Origin: Acidobacteriota bacterium
GTDB taxonomy: Bacteria > Acidobacteriota > Vicinamibacteria > Vicinamibacterales > UBA2999
Length of the DNA: 64,000 bases
NCBI GenBank assembly: GCA_030697165.1
Contig: JAUYQQ010000015.1
Coordinates: forward strand, 62,001-126,000
Direction of reading: 5' to 3'
Both the position numbers and the translations under genes were made by a program. Below the pieces are notes generated by a model, which did no database searches, was not told the DNA's origin, and saw only the letters and a list, made by a program, of their open reading frames with translations. Of this stretch, positions 18,279 through 28,500 are shown one piece after another (position 1 is the first letter of the stretch; each line of letters opens with the position of its first letter).

Positions 18279-19850
18279 TCAGGCCTCGACCTTCGTCACG
18301 TCGGGATTGGGCGTGCTGGGCAACGCCAACTCGCCCCTCTCGTGCAGTGCGACCGCGGCCTTGACCACGACCGGATCGAACGCCTTCCCTTCCAGGTCTT
18401 TCACCATCTGCAGCGCCTCTTCGAGCGGGAGGCCCTTGCGATAGGAACGGTCCGAGGTCAGCGCGTCCAGGAAGTCGGCCACGCCAAGCAGCCGGCCAAG
18501 CAGCGGGATCTCCTCGCCTGCCAGTCCTTCCGGGTACCCCTTCCCGTCCCAGCGCTCGTGGTGATACTTCACCCCGGGCAGCAGGCTGACCACCTTCTGG
18601 CTCTGGATATTCGACAGGATGCGCGCGCCGTGCAGCGGGTGCAGGCGCATCTCCGTGAACTCGGAATCCGTGAGCTTGCCCGGCTTGTTCAGGATCGCGT
18701 CGGGCACGCCGATCTTGCCCACGTCGTGCAGCAACCCTGACAGTTCAACCACCGCCCGGCTGTCGGCATCGAAGCCCAGCTGGTGCGCGAGGCGCACGCC
18801 AAAAGCGGCGACGCGTTCCGAGTGCTTGTGCGTGTAGCCGTCCTTGGCGTCGATGATCGAGGCAATCGCCTTCATGACGTCCAGGAACAACCGCTCGACT
18901 TCGGCCATCAGCCGGGCGCGGTGCAGGGCGATGCCGGCCTGGTTCCCCACCGCGGCCAGCAGTTCGAGTTCGGCATCGCTGAACTCGCGCGCGGTCTGGC
19001 TGTCCACGTACAACACGCCGAGAATGGCGTCGGTCGTGCGCATGGGCGCGCACATCACCGAGCGAATGCGCTGCCGCACGATGCTCTCGCCGCCGCCGTA
19101 CCGCTCGTCGACCAGGGCGTCATCGGTGTACGCCGAAATCCCCCTCTCGAGCACGTCGTTGACGACGGTGCGCGACAGGGTCACCGCGCCGGTGGCGCTG
19201 CCGTCGCGGGTCCGCACCGCCACCATGTCAACCTGGGTGGTGGCACCGCTGCCGTCGGCCGGCCGCATCAGGATCGCCGCGCGATCGCCGCCGCCCACTT
19301 CGAGAATCGCCGACAGGATGGAATCGAACAACGCTTCCACGCCGACCGCGCGCGACAGGATGTCCGACACCTTGTGCAGCGTCGTCAGGTATTTCTGCGC
19401 CGACACCAGCAGGCCGGCATCATCTTTTCGGTGGGAGACCTGCGACAGGAACTCGAGCTTGGTCGGGTCCACGGCCCGTTGCACCAGCGTCTGGCTGCGG
19501 CTCTCGACGATGCTCAACGAGGTGGTGCTGTGGGTGCGGGAGTTCGCGCCCGGGGCGTCGGTGTCGATCAGTTCGAGGACCGTCGAGCCAATGCGAAGCT
19601 TGTCGCCCTGCGCGAGTTCGGTGGTGGCGATCCGGCGCTCGTTGACGAAGGTCCCGTTGGCCGACTGCAGATCGGCCACCACGCACAGGTTTTCGCGCGC
19701 CGTGATGGTGCAGTGGCGCCGCGACGCCGCCTCGTCGTCCACGATCACGTCGCAGCCCTTCAGGCGACCCAGGGCGATGGTCTGCCCGTTGGGGACCGAC
19801 ACGATCCGCCCGACCTCCTTGCCGGACCGGACGATGAACTCGAAGCGCAT
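18279..19850 (-). CDS. FHA-GAF-HD-GYP protein (probable c-di-GMP phosphodiesterase)
   Basis: A 523-aa cytoplasmic protein with FHA (about 1-100; LGRLKGCDV, SRRHC, SANGTFVN), GAF (about 150-320) and HD-GYP (about 335-510). The HD-GYP site is intact: HKHSERVA, LLHDVGKIG (about 375), HHERWDGKGYPEGL (about 438) and DFLDALTSDR. It should hydrolyse c-di-GMP under control of phospho-Thr binding and a GAF ligand. TATCAT lies 6 nt before the ATG, suggesting a leaderless transcript. It diverges from the molybdoenzyme gene. Confidence 0.9.
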   Translation of the reverse strand: MRFEFIVRSGKEVGRIVSVPNGQTIALGRLKGCDVIVDDEAASRRHCTITARENLCVVADLQSANGTFVNERRIATTELAQGDKLRIGSTVLELIDTDAPGANSRTHSTTSLSIVESRSQTLVQRAVDPTKLEFLSQVSHRKDDAGLLVSAQKYLTTLHKVSDILSRAVGVEALFDSILSAILEVGGGDRAAILMRPADGSGATTQVDMVAVRTRDGSATGAVTLSRTVVNDVLERGISAYTDDALVDERYGGGESIVRQRIRSVMCAPMRTTDAILGVLYVDSQTAREFSDAELELLAAVGNQAGIALHRARLMAEVERLFLDVMKAIASIIDAKDGYTHKHSERVAAFGVRLAHQLGFDADSRAVVELSGLLHDVGKIGVPDAILNKPGKLTDSEFTEMRLHPLHGARILSNIQSQKVVSLLPGVKYHHERWDGKGYPEGLAGEEIPLLGRLLGVADFLDALTSDRSYRKGLPLEEALQMVKDLEGKAFDPVVVKAAVALHERGELALPSTPNPDVTKVEA

Positions 19851-19880
19851 GGGCAGATGATAATGAAGAAGGAGTCATCT

Positions 19881-20591
19881 GTGCCAGAATCCGACAACAG
19901 CCTGGTCGCCAAGCGCCTGCGGTACATAGAGAGACAACGCGCCCTGCGTGCCGCCGTGCCCGGGTCGTTCGCGGACCGCGCGCCCGAAGGCACCGGTCCG
20001 GTCAACCGCCACGGCATGCCCAAGCTGCCCACCGGCCAGCGCCCCGTGCCGAACTGGCCGGTGCTCGACCTGGGCGATTCGCCCACCATCGCGCTTGCCG
20101 ACTGGCAACTCGAGGTCGGCGGACGCTGCGACAACCCATTCACCGTCAACTGGGATCAGTTCCTGGCCCTGCCGCAAGCCGAAGACGAAAGCGACTTCCA
20201 CTGTGTGACGACGTGGAGCCGCATGGACAACCATTGGAAGGGGGTGCGGTTCCGGACGATCGCCGAGCTCGCGGTGCCCTCGACCGACGTGACCCACGTG
20301 CTGTGCACCGGTTACGACCATATGCCGGGCACGCGCATTCCGTACACCACCAACCTGCCACTCGAGCGCGCGGTGGAAGACGACGTGCTGCTCGTGCACA
20401 CGTGGGAGGGCCAGCCACTGCCGCAGGAACACGGCGGCCCGTGCCGGATGATCACGCCGAAGCTGTACGCCTGGAAGGGCACCAAATGGATCCGGAAGAT
20501 CGAGTTCCTGGCCGGTAACAAGCCGGGCTTCTGGGAAGAGCGCGGCTACTCGGATAGTGCCGAACCGTGGTTCGATGACCGATACTCTTGA
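19881..20591 (+). CDS. Sulfite-oxidase-like molybdopterin oxidoreductase
   Basis: A 236-aa single-domain protein of the sulfite oxidase/YedY molybdopterin-binding fold, without the C-terminal dimerisation domain of full sulfite oxidases. The Mo-ligand Cys is in DFHCVTTWSRMDNHWKG; other family marks are VLCTGYD, TTNLPLE, LAYEMNG-equivalent LLVHTWEGQPLPQEHGGPCR and KWIRKIEF. The start is GTG with AAGGAG six nt upstream; ATGs at 19857 and 19863 lack this. No Tat signal is present, so it is probably cytoplasmic. The cofactor gene mobA lies in the same transcription unit. Confidence 0.87.
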   Translation: MPESDNSLVAKRLRYIERQRALRAAVPGSFADRAPEGTGPVNRHGMPKLPTGQRPVPNWPVLDLGDSPTIALADWQLEVGGRCDNPFTVNWDQFLALPQAEDESDFHCVTTWSRMDNHWKGVRFRTIAELAVPSTDVTHVLCTGYDHMPGTRIPYTTNLPLERAVEDDVLLVHTWEGQPLPQEHGGPCRMITPKLYAWKGTKWIRKIEFLAGNKPGFWEERGYSDSAEPWFDDRYS

Positions 20592-20618
20592 TCAGGGATC
20601 AGGGATCAGGGATCAGGG
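20591..20618. repeat. ATCAGGG x4, 7-bp tandem array before ligD
   Basis: Four perfect copies of a 7-bp unit begin on the last base of the upstream stop codon and end 4 nt before the ligD ATG. Each unit contains AGGG, so the last copy can serve as the ribosome-binding site. Confidence 0.9.
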
Positions 20619-20622
20619 CACG

Positions 20623-22650
20623 ATGTTCGTCGCTAAAGATTTGCGGCCGATGCTGGCGACGCTGCCGCCGCAGCCCCCTGCGCTGACGGTGGCCGGGTTC
20701 GTGTACGAGCCCAAGTACGACGGCATTCGTGCCATCGTCGAGGTGGTGCCGGGAAAGACCCAAGCCACTGTGCGGCTGTGGTCGCGTAACGGCAACGAGA
20801 AGACCGCGCAGTTTCCGGAGATCGTGGACGCCGTGGGCAAATGGGGGCGCAAGCTGCCCGGTCCAGTCGTGCTCGACGGCGAAGTGACCGCGCTCGACGC
20901 CCATGGCAAGCCCACCGGCTTTCAGCGCCTGCAGCACCGCATTCACGTCAGCGTGCCTGGGTATCGATCGAACAAGACGCAGTTGTCGGCGGATGAACAA
21001 CCCGCCGCCCTGATCGTGTTCGACCTGCTGCGCGACGATGGCGACGACCTGCGGGCGCGGCCGCTCACCGAGCGCCGCGCGAGGCTGGAGCAGCTGTTCA
21101 AGAAACACCAGCCCGCCTCAAAGGCACTCTGGCTGACCGAGCAAGCGGTGGGCTCGGGCGAAAGCCTGATGGCCCGCGCGCGCCAGGAGGAGTGGGAAGG
21201 GCTGATCGTCAAGCTCGCCCGCTCGCCCTATCGCCCCGGCAAGCGCAGTCCCGAATGGATGAAGGTGAAGCTCGTCAAGCAAGACGAGTTCGTCATTGGC
21301 GGCTGGACCGCGCCCCAGGGCACGCGCGTCCACTTCGGCGCGCTGATTCTCGGCACCAAGGGCAAATCCGGCGCGCTCGAGCACGTCGGCGACGTCGGCA
21401 CCGGCTTTACCGGCGCCGAGCTCGATCGGCTGATGGACCTGCTGAAGCGCATTGAAACGCCGACGTGCCCGTTCGCCACCAGGCCCAAGGTCAAGGCGAC
21501 CGCGCACTGGGTGAAGCCAATCCTGGTGGCGCAGGTGCGTTACACGGAGATGACAGACGAAGGACGGTTACGCCATCCTTCTTACCTGGGCCTTCGGGAT
21601 GACAAGGCTGCCAAAGCGGTTAAGGTGCCTACGGTGCCTAAGGTGCCTAGGGGGCCTAGAGTGCCTAAGGTGCTCGTGGAAAGCATCTCAGCGAACGACG
21701 TCGAGTCGCTGATCGATCAGCTGAACGCTCTTGAGAAGGCGCGCAAGAACGGCGCGTTGAAGTTGCCCGACGGCGACACGCTGGAGGTCACCAACCTTCA
21801 CAAGATCTTCTGGCCGCAAGGCAAGCACACCAAGGGCGACCTGATTCGGCACTACGCGCGGGTGGCGCCGTACATCCTGCCGGTGATTCATAACCGGCCG
21901 CTCGTGATGAAACGATCGCCCAACGGCGTCGATGCGCCGTTCTTCTATCAGCACCGCGCGCCTGATGTTCCGCCGCCCGGTGTCCGCAGCGAAAGCCTTC
22001 CAGACGATGACGTGCCGTCGCGGCTGATTGGCGGATCGCTGAAGACGCTGCTCTACATGGCGCAGCTGGCGTCGATCTCGATGGACCCGTTCTTCTCGAC
22101 CCTGGACGATCTCGACGCCGCCGACCAGGTGGCCATCGACCTCGACCCGCAACCCGGAGCCACCTTCGCGAACATTCTCGACGTCGCGCGCTCGGTGCAG
22201 GACGAACTCGACCGCGTCAACGTCCCCGGGTTCCCGAAAACCTCCGGCTCGGAAGGCCTGCACATCTTCATCCCGCTGCCGAAAGGCACGCCGTACCAGG
22301 CCGGCATGCTGTTCTGCCAGATCATCGCGACCATGGTCGCCACAAAGCACCCGAAGGTCGCGACGGTCGAGCGGTCGGTGCGCAAGCGCAAGGAGAAGAC
22401 GATCTACGTGGACTACCTGCAGAACATCCAGGGCAAGACGCTGGCGTGCGCCTACAGCGCCCGCGTCAGCCCCTTTGCCGGCGTCTCGACGCCGCTCACC
22501 TGGAAAGAAGTACACGACAGCCCGAAGCCCCAGGACTTCACCATCGACACCATCGCGGCGCGGCTCGAGAAGGTCGGCGACCTATGGGAGAGCCTACGCC
22601 GGCACAAGGGCGCCAACCTCCTGGCCGCGATCGAGAAACTCAGCAAATGA
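20623..22650 (+). CDS. ligD: Non-homologous end-joining DNA ligase LigD (LIG-POL)
   Basis: A 675-aa protein with an ATP-dependent ligase domain first (adenylation Lys in EPKYDGIRAIVE; LDGEVTALD; EGLIVK; then the OB fold TGFTGAELDRLM) and a C-terminal primase-like polymerase domain (DLDPQPGATF, SGSEGLHIFIPLP). The order LIG-POL with no phosphoesterase domain differs from the Pseudomonas (PE-LIG-POL) and Mycobacterium (POL-PE-LIG) forms. The inter-domain linker is a Val-Pro-Lys/Arg repeat encoded by a 9-bp tandem array. Ku is not in the window. ATG 20623 is preferred because upstream codons are the 7-bp repeat. Its stop overlaps mobA (ATGA). Confidence 0.93.
   Translation: MFVAKDLRPMLATLPPQPPALTVAGFVYEPKYDGIRAIVEVVPGKTQATVRLWSRNGNEKTAQFPEIVDAVGKWGRKLPGPVVLDGEVTALDAHGKPTGFQRLQHRIHVSVPGYRSNKTQLSADEQPAALIVFDLLRDDGDDLRARPLTERRARLEQLFKKHQPASKALWLTEQAVGSGESLMARARQEEWEGLIVKLARSPYRPGKRSPEWMKVKLVKQDEFVIGGWTAPQGTRVHFGALILGTKGKSGALEHVGDVGTGFTGAELDRLMDLLKRIETPTCPFATRPKVKATAHWVKPILVAQVRYTEMTDEGRLRHPSYLGLRDDKAAKAVKVPTVPKVPRGPRVPKVLVESISANDVESLIDQLNALEKARKNGALKLPDGDTLEVTNLHKIFWPQGKHTKGDLIRHYARVAPYILPVIHNRPLVMKRSPNGVDAPFFYQHRAPDVPPPGVRSESLPDDDVPSRLIGGSLKTLLYMAQLASISMDPFFSTLDDLDAADQVAIDLDPQPGATFANILDVARSVQDELDRVNVPGFPKTSGSEGLHIFIPLPKGTPYQAGMLFCQIIATMVATKHPKVATVERSVRKRKEKTIYVDYLQNIQGKTLACAYSARVSPFAGVSTPLTWKEVHDSPKPQDFTIDTIAARLEKVGDLWESLRRHKGANLLAAIEKLSK
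21624..21668. repeat. GGTGCCTAR 9-bp tandem array, copy B, in the ligD linker
   Basis: Five units (GGTGCCTAC, GGTGCCTAA, GGTGCCTAG, GGGGCCTAG, AGTGCCTAA) in frame within ligD, encoding V-P-x triplets (KVPTVPKVPRGPRVPK). The unit is the same as that of the array at 13085. Confidence 0.9.
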
Positions 22651-23246
22651 CGGTCACCGGCATCGTGCTGGCCGGCGGCCTGTCCACCCGCATGGGCCGC
22701 GACAAGGTCTCGCTCCCCTTCGGCACCGAAACCCTGCTCGAGCGCGCAATCCGCATCGTCGGCGAAGTGGCCGGCGACGTGATCGTGGTGGCGAGGCCGG
22801 ATCACGCGACGCCGCCAGGCATTCGCGTTGTCCATGACCCGATCGCGAATCTTGGGCCCCTGGCGGGCATTGCCGCGGGGCTGTCGGCCTCTCACAGCGA
22901 CGTGAACGTCGTGGTCGCCTGCGACATGCCGCTCGTCAGGCCTGAAGTCTTGCGGCGATTGATCGCGCTTCGCGAGGACGCCGACATCTGCGTCGCGGTC
23001 GTGGACGGGCACGCCAGCCCGCTCTGCGCGGTCTACCGCTCGTCGGTGGCCGGCGTGGCGCAGGCACTGCTGGCGCGTGGCGAACGGCGCGTCATGGCGC
23101 TGCTCGACCGGGTACAAACGAAACGGGTCGAGGCGGCGATGTTTCGCGACCTCGACCCGGATCTGGACAGCTTCGTCAGCTGCAATACGCCCGAGGCGTA
23201 TGCGGCGGCATTGGTCCGCCTGAAGGCGGACGCTACACCTTCCTAA
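22647..23246 (+). CDS. mobA: Molybdenum cofactor guanylyltransferase MobA
   Basis: A 199-aa nucleotidyltransferase that attaches GMP to molybdopterin to give the bis-MGD cofactor. It has the signature LAGGLSTRMGRDK near the N-terminus, VHDP, NLGPLAGIAAGL, and the metal-binding Asp in VACDMPLV. Overlap ATGA with ligD. The last ten codons (VRLKADATPS) are a REP-like palindrome, not conserved MobA sequence. The presence of a molybdoenzyme gene two genes upstream fits its role, although sulfite-oxidase-type enzymes normally use the unmodified cofactor. Confidence 0.9.
   Translation: MTVTGIVLAGGLSTRMGRDKVSLPFGTETLLERAIRIVGEVAGDVIVVARPDHATPPGIRVVHDPIANLGPLAGIAAGLSASHSDVNVVVACDMPLVRPEVLRRLIALREDADICVAVVDGHASPLCAVYRSSVAGVAQALLARGERRVMALLDRVQTKRVEAAMFRDLDPDLDSFVSCNTPEAYAAALVRLKADATPS
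23213..23239. repeat. REP-like palindrome, copy 2, at the mobA 3' end
   Basis: GTCCGCC-TGAA-GGCGGAC followed by GCTACACC. It has the same architecture as the copy at 7292-7316 and is translated as the C-terminus of MobA. It may also act as a bidirectional hairpin between the convergent mobA and receptor genes. Confidence 0.7.
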
Positions 23247-25408
23247 AACTGGAAGCGCAGCTCGCCGATGATCTGGCGCTTGATGATGTCGCCAAACACG
23301 TGCGACTGCACTTCCTGGTTGGTCAGGTTGATCCCCTTGATGGTGGCGGTGATCTTGTCCTGGGCGAACCGCATGCCGAAGGCGCCGTTGAACTGCGTGT
23401 AGGCCTCGGTCGGACCGGCAAAGCGCGCGTCGAGCACGTCCTGCCAGTACGCATCGTCCACGTAGGCGACCGAGAGGTTCCCGAGGAAGCGCCCCTCATT
23501 GAAGTTGAGGCCGGCGTTGAAGCGGTTCTTCGGCGGCAGGTTCACTTCCGACAGGGCGAAGTCGGGATCGGGCGTCGCCTGGTACGAATAGTTCGCAAAC
23601 AGGTTGAGGGCGCGGCTGACCGCGCCATCGATGCCGAGCTCGAAGCCCTTGTTCTTGACCGTGCCCAGGTTACGGTAGCTGAACTCCGAGGGCAGCCCGC
23701 CGGTCGTGCAGGTCTGGCCGGGCGCGCACGCCGGCGGCAGCACTTCGAGCACCACCGGCGGCAGCGGCCAGCCTGGGGGCGGCGCCGTCGCGCGATAGCG
23801 GCCCACCTGCGTGAAGAAGATTTCGTCGCGGTTGGTGGTGAAGTAGACCGCCGCCGACACCGTGGCGCGGCTCTTGATGACGCCGGTATAGGCCACCTCG
23901 AACGACTCGGTCGATTCCTCGACCAGCGACTCGTTGCCGTTCGCCAGCACCGGGAAGTTGTAGACCCGGCCGGCCAGCGCCGGGTTGATCGCGCCCAGGT
24001 TCAACTGGTTGACGATCGCGGTCTCGAGGTAGTTGTTGATCAGCGAGGGCGAGCGGAACGCCTTGTTGAACGACAGCCGCACCGCGTGGTCGTCAGCCGG
24101 CTTCAGGATCAGCGCGACGCGCGGCGAGAACACCGGGTCTTCGATGTTGTCGTACTTGTCGAAGCGCGCACCCAGGCTGATGCGCACGAGGTTGTTCAGG
24201 AAAATCTCGTCCTGCACGTAGGCGCCAAGCTCCGTGCGGTTGTCGCCGCGCGGGGCAATCGACAGGTCGAACTGGTTGAAGCGGACGTTGCCGCCGTAGC
24301 TCAGCACGTGACGGCCGCCGAAGGTGTTGATGTTGCCCACTTCAAGGTCGTAGGTCTTGGTGTCGAAGTTGAACAGGATCGGCTTGCCGTCGAGGCCGAT
24401 CGCCAGCAGCCCGCTGGCGTCGCCATTCAACATGTTGGTGAAGAAATTGAACTTGAAGGCGTTGCGCGAGTAGCGCATGGTGCCATAGGTCACGCCGACG
24501 CCGGTCATGTCGAAGGGGCCAATGCCGGTGTGGATGATGCCGTCGGTGCCGGAGTAGCCGCCGGCCATGGCCAGCTTGTACTTGCCATCAGGCGCGTCGT
24601 AGTCCACGCGGGTGTCGAACTTCGGCTGGTTCGTCCCCTGGTTGGCAAACGCGGGGTACTGCGTGCCGGTGCCGTTGGGAATCGCGCCGGTCGGGCGCGG
24701 GAACGGGTCGGAGGTGTAGCCGCCGGCCGAGATCTTGTAGGCCCAGCGGTCGTTCACGGCGCGGGCGTGCGTGCCGTTGATGCCGAACATCGAGCTGGAG
24801 CCCAGCTTTTCGCCGTTCTCGGCATCGCCGTTGAAGGCGCCGAACGTGATGGTGGCGCTATTGCCGTCGAGCTCGCGCGGCGTCTTCGAGATGAAGTTGA
24901 CAACGCCGTTCATGGCGTTGGCGCCCCAGACCGCCGAGGCCGGGCCGCGAATCACTTCGATCTGCTTCAGCTCGCTCGGGTTGACGGGCAGCAGGTCCCA
25001 GGCCACGAAGCCGAAGAAATCCAGGTACAGGCTTCGTCCGTCGAGCAGCGCCAGGGTCGAGGTGGCGAGCGTCGAGGTCGCACTGCGCATGGTCAGGTTG
25101 AAGTCGCGCGCCGAGGTCTGGCTGAGATTGACACCGGGAACCGACCGGAACAACTCGGCGTAATTGGTCGCCGGCGTCGACGCAATCACATCCGTCGTCA
25201 CCACCGTCATGGTGGCCGGCGCGTTGACCAGCTGCTGCTCCAGCTTCGAAGCGGTGACGACCACCTGCTCTTCGTAAATGGGCGCCTCTGCTGGTTTGGC
25301 CGGCGGCTGAGCTGGCGCCTGCGGGGGGGGCGTGGGAGCCTGGGCGAACACAGCGGTCGAGCTGGCCGCGGCCAGCGCAAGCAACACCGCTACACAACGA
25401 GCATTCAA
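23243..25408 (-). CDS. TonB-dependent receptor (BtuB/CirA-like)
   Basis: A 721-aa outer-membrane receptor with signal peptide, a Pro-rich linker (PPPQAPAQPPAKPAEAP), TonB box region EQVVVTASK, a plug domain (TMTVVTTDVI, ELFRSVPGVN, IEVIRGPASAVWGANAMNGVVNFISK) and a beta-barrel ending in LRFQF. It imports an unknown chelated metal, cobamide or glycan. The start is TTG with GGGAGG six nt upstream, the best ribosome-binding site nearby. Its 3' end overlaps mobA by 4 nt, convergently. Confidence 0.93.
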   Translation of the reverse strand: MNARCVAVLLALAAASSTAVFAQAPTPPPQAPAQPPAKPAEAPIYEEQVVVTASKLEQQLVNAPATMTVVTTDVIASTPATNYAELFRSVPGVNLSQTSARDFNLTMRSATSTLATSTLALLDGRSLYLDFFGFVAWDLLPVNPSELKQIEVIRGPASAVWGANAMNGVVNFISKTPRELDGNSATITFGAFNGDAENGEKLGSSSMFGINGTHARAVNDRWAYKISAGGYTSDPFPRPTGAIPNGTGTQYPAFANQGTNQPKFDTRVDYDAPDGKYKLAMAGGYSGTDGIIHTGIGPFDMTGVGVTYGTMRYSRNAFKFNFFTNMLNGDASGLLAIGLDGKPILFNFDTKTYDLEVGNINTFGGRHVLSYGGNVRFNQFDLSIAPRGDNRTELGAYVQDEIFLNNLVRISLGARFDKYDNIEDPVFSPRVALILKPADDHAVRLSFNKAFRSPSLINNYLETAIVNQLNLGAINPALAGRVYNFPVLANGNESLVEESTESFEVAYTGVIKSRATVSAAVYFTTNRDEIFFTQVGRYRATAPPPGWPLPPVVLEVLPPACAPGQTCTTGGLPSEFSYRNLGTVKNKGFELGIDGAVSRALNLFANYSYQATPDPDFALSEVNLPPKNRFNAGLNFNEGRFLGNLSVAYVDDAYWQDVLDARFAGPTEAYTQFNGAFGMRFAQDKITATIKGINLTNQEVQSHVFGDIIKRQIIGELRFQF

Positions 25409-25557
25409 ATGGAACCTCCCTAATCAAGGGGGACGATACGTCCCCCCGGTCGATCGTTTCGACAAAGCAAGTGTTGCCAGGATACCGCCTCGCCCGGCCG
25501 GGCCGCCTGCCCGGACCGTGCGAAGCGCCCACGCCATGCGGCCGCGCCACCTCGCGG

Positions 25558-28500
25558 CTAGAAACTCACCTTGAGTGCGAGCTGCACCTGCAACGGCGAC
25601 GCCGCCTGGGTGAACTGGCCGAACGTCGGCAGCGGCGAGCCTGGATACGCCCCGGTGCCGAAGATGTTGTTGATCTCGGTGTAGTTCGTCCGGTTGAGCA
25701 GATTGAACACCTCGAAGATCCCATCCACGCTCGTCCTGCCCGCCAGGCGGAAGCGCCGGCTCACACGCAGGTCCACGGTGGCTTGATTCGGCATGGTCCC
25801 GCGGTTCCGACCAACGCTGGACGAGGCGTCCGCGGGTGCCGTCCGGGCGCGATCGGGCGGGAACGCGCCGCCGTTGCCGTCGCCGTTGAGGTCGGCGCCG
25901 GCCAGGATGTTGTACGGCCGTCCCGACGCCACGGTCACGATCGACGACAGCTGCAGTTCGCCGGGCGCGACATAGAGACCGCTGAGGACGAAACGGTGAC
26001 GTTGATCCTGCGTCGAGGGCCCGCGCTCCAACCCGGCGTCGAATCCGACCGGCACGCCGAGCAAATCCCCGCGGTTGCGGCCCCGGCCGTTGTTCTCAGG
26101 CACGAACGCGCTCTGGTAGTCGGTCGAGTTGTCCTCGGCCTTCGACAGCGTGTAGCTGGCCAGGAACTGATGGCGGCGGCTGAACCGCTTGCTGGCCGAC
26201 ACCGTCAGCGCGCGGTACCACGTCTCGCCAAACGACGTGTACTGCAGGATCGAGGCGGAAGTGCCCGCGACGCCGTTGACGTCCTCAGGACGACGGCCGG
26301 CGCCGAGCGCGGGGACGATGGGGTTGTAGTCGATCGTCCCGACCTGATCGATGCCGCGCGCGTAGACGACGTTCGCCGAGAGGGCGAGCTGACCCGGCAG
26401 CTCGCGATCGATGCCGACCGAGCCGTGATGCGCGTATGGTGTCTTCAGTGCCGGATCGATGGAGATTTCGAGGCTGGGGTACGTGCCCACGGCCGCTTCC
26501 GGGAGTCGCCGGCCGGGAGCGTTCCAGGCCGCAATCGGCAGCGGGTTGGGCAGTTGCGCGACCAGCGTGCGCACGTTGGTATCGCCGTTGACCAGGTTGG
26601 TGATCCCGGCGAGCGCCGTCATGTGATTGTCGAAGAAGATCCCGTAGGCGCCGTGCACCGACGTCTTCTTGTCGCCGGTCGGGTCCCACGCGAACGACAG
26701 GCGCGGCGCCACGTTGTTGTTATCGGATGGGAACGCATACGGATCGAGGCCACGAACCGTGTAGGTGAAGTCGGGCCAGAACTGCCGCTGATAGCGGAGC
26801 CCGAGCTTCAGCGTGAAGTTCGACGTCAGGCGCCAGTCGTCCTGGGCGAACAGCGAGAGATCGCTCACCTTGTAGCTGTCGGCGGCATTGCCATAGCCCT
26901 GCACGTAGGCCGCCGGCAGCCCGAGCGCGACGGCCTGAATCGCGTTGATGACGGGAAACGGCAGGCCGAACAACGCGCCGGGCAGCGCCGCGGCGAAGAT
27001 GTAGCGGCCGCCAAAGTGCAGCGGCAGGGCTTCGTCCCGGTTGTCGATCGCGCTGAAGTCAAAGCCGGCCTTGAACTGATGGTCGCCCGCGTAGTAGCTG
27101 GCGGTATCGACGATCTGGGTGCGCCGGCTGTGCCGCGGCTGCGGCGTGAAGCGCTGACGGCCGACGCTGGCAAAACCGGTGACCTCGAGCGTCGGGCCGC
27201 CTTGATCGTTGGCGGTGCAGGGGCCCAGGCAGCGCGGGTCGAGCGAGAGGACGTCCTGATCGCGCTTGGCGTACTGCACACGCAACTCGTTGACGAACCG
27301 CATGCCACCCACTTTGGTGTGCGACGCCGCCGCCATGTAGTCGGTGCTGTCGAGCGAGGCGCCACGGCTGCGCGCGGTCTGACCGCCCCACGGCTCGATG
27401 TTCTCGTTGAACGCGTCGGCGTAGTTGAAGCGCACCGCCAGGTTCTGGCTCGGCGTGAGTTGCTGATCGACCTTCGCCAGGAACTGATTGCCGTTGACCG
27501 TGTACGGGACGTTGCCGGTTTCGACGACGAAACCGGCGCGCTCGAGAATCTGCTTCGGCGTGCCGAGCGCGGTCGGGCCCAGCATCACCACGTTGCGATC
27601 GTCGATGGTGACGAAGTTGTTGGTGTCCACGTCGAGCCGTTCGAACGACAGGAAGTAGAAGCTCCGGTCCCGCCGGATCGGTCCGCCGAGCGTGAAGCCA
27701 AATTGCTGCTGCCGGTACGGCGCCTTGTCGCGATCGATCGCGGTGCCGGCGGAATCGAACTTCTCGAAGTGCTCCTTCGCGTTGAGCGCCTCGTCGCGGA
27801 AGTACCCGAACAGGTTACCCGACAGCCGGTTGGTGCCGCTCTTGGTCACGATGTTGACGACGCCGCCCGACGCTTTGCCGAACTCGGCCGAGTACGAATT
27901 GGTCAGGACCTGGAATTCGCGGACCGCTTCCTGGCTGAACGTCGCGCGCACGGCGCCGACCGCCGCATCGTTGTTGTCGACGCCGTCCACCGTGATGTTG
28001 TTCGAGCGCGCGCGCTGGCCCGCAAAGGACAGCCCGGAGGTCGCCGACGCGCCCTGCTGCGGCGTGCGATCGGTCGTCACCCCCGGCGTGATGACCGAGA
28101 AGGAGATGAAGTTGCGGCCGTTAATCGGCAGGCTCTCGATCTGCTGTTGCGACACGACGGTGGCGATGGCGGTCTTCTGGGTATCGACCAGCGGCGCCTC
28201 GGCCACGACGCTGACCTGCTCCTGCGCGCCGGCGAGAGCCAGCGTGAAGCCGACCTCCACGGCGGAGCCGAGCGCCAGCTGGACGCCCTCGCGCGTCTGC
28301 GGCGCAAACCCCTGGAGCTCGACGTTGAGGCGGTAGGTCCCGGGCGGCAGCGCCAGCACCGCGAAGCGGCCGTCGCCGGAGGTGACCGCGGTGCGGACGA
28401 GCCCGGTGTCGGCATTGGTCACGGTCACCGTGACGCCCGGCAGCACCGCCTGGGATTGGTCGTAGACCACTCCACTGAGATCCGCGCTGGTCGATCGCGT

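Noticed and set aside
18783-19880. Long N-terminal extension of the molybdoenzyme
   Set aside because: It is antisense to the HD-GYP gene; AAGGAG six nt before GTG 19881 marks the real start.
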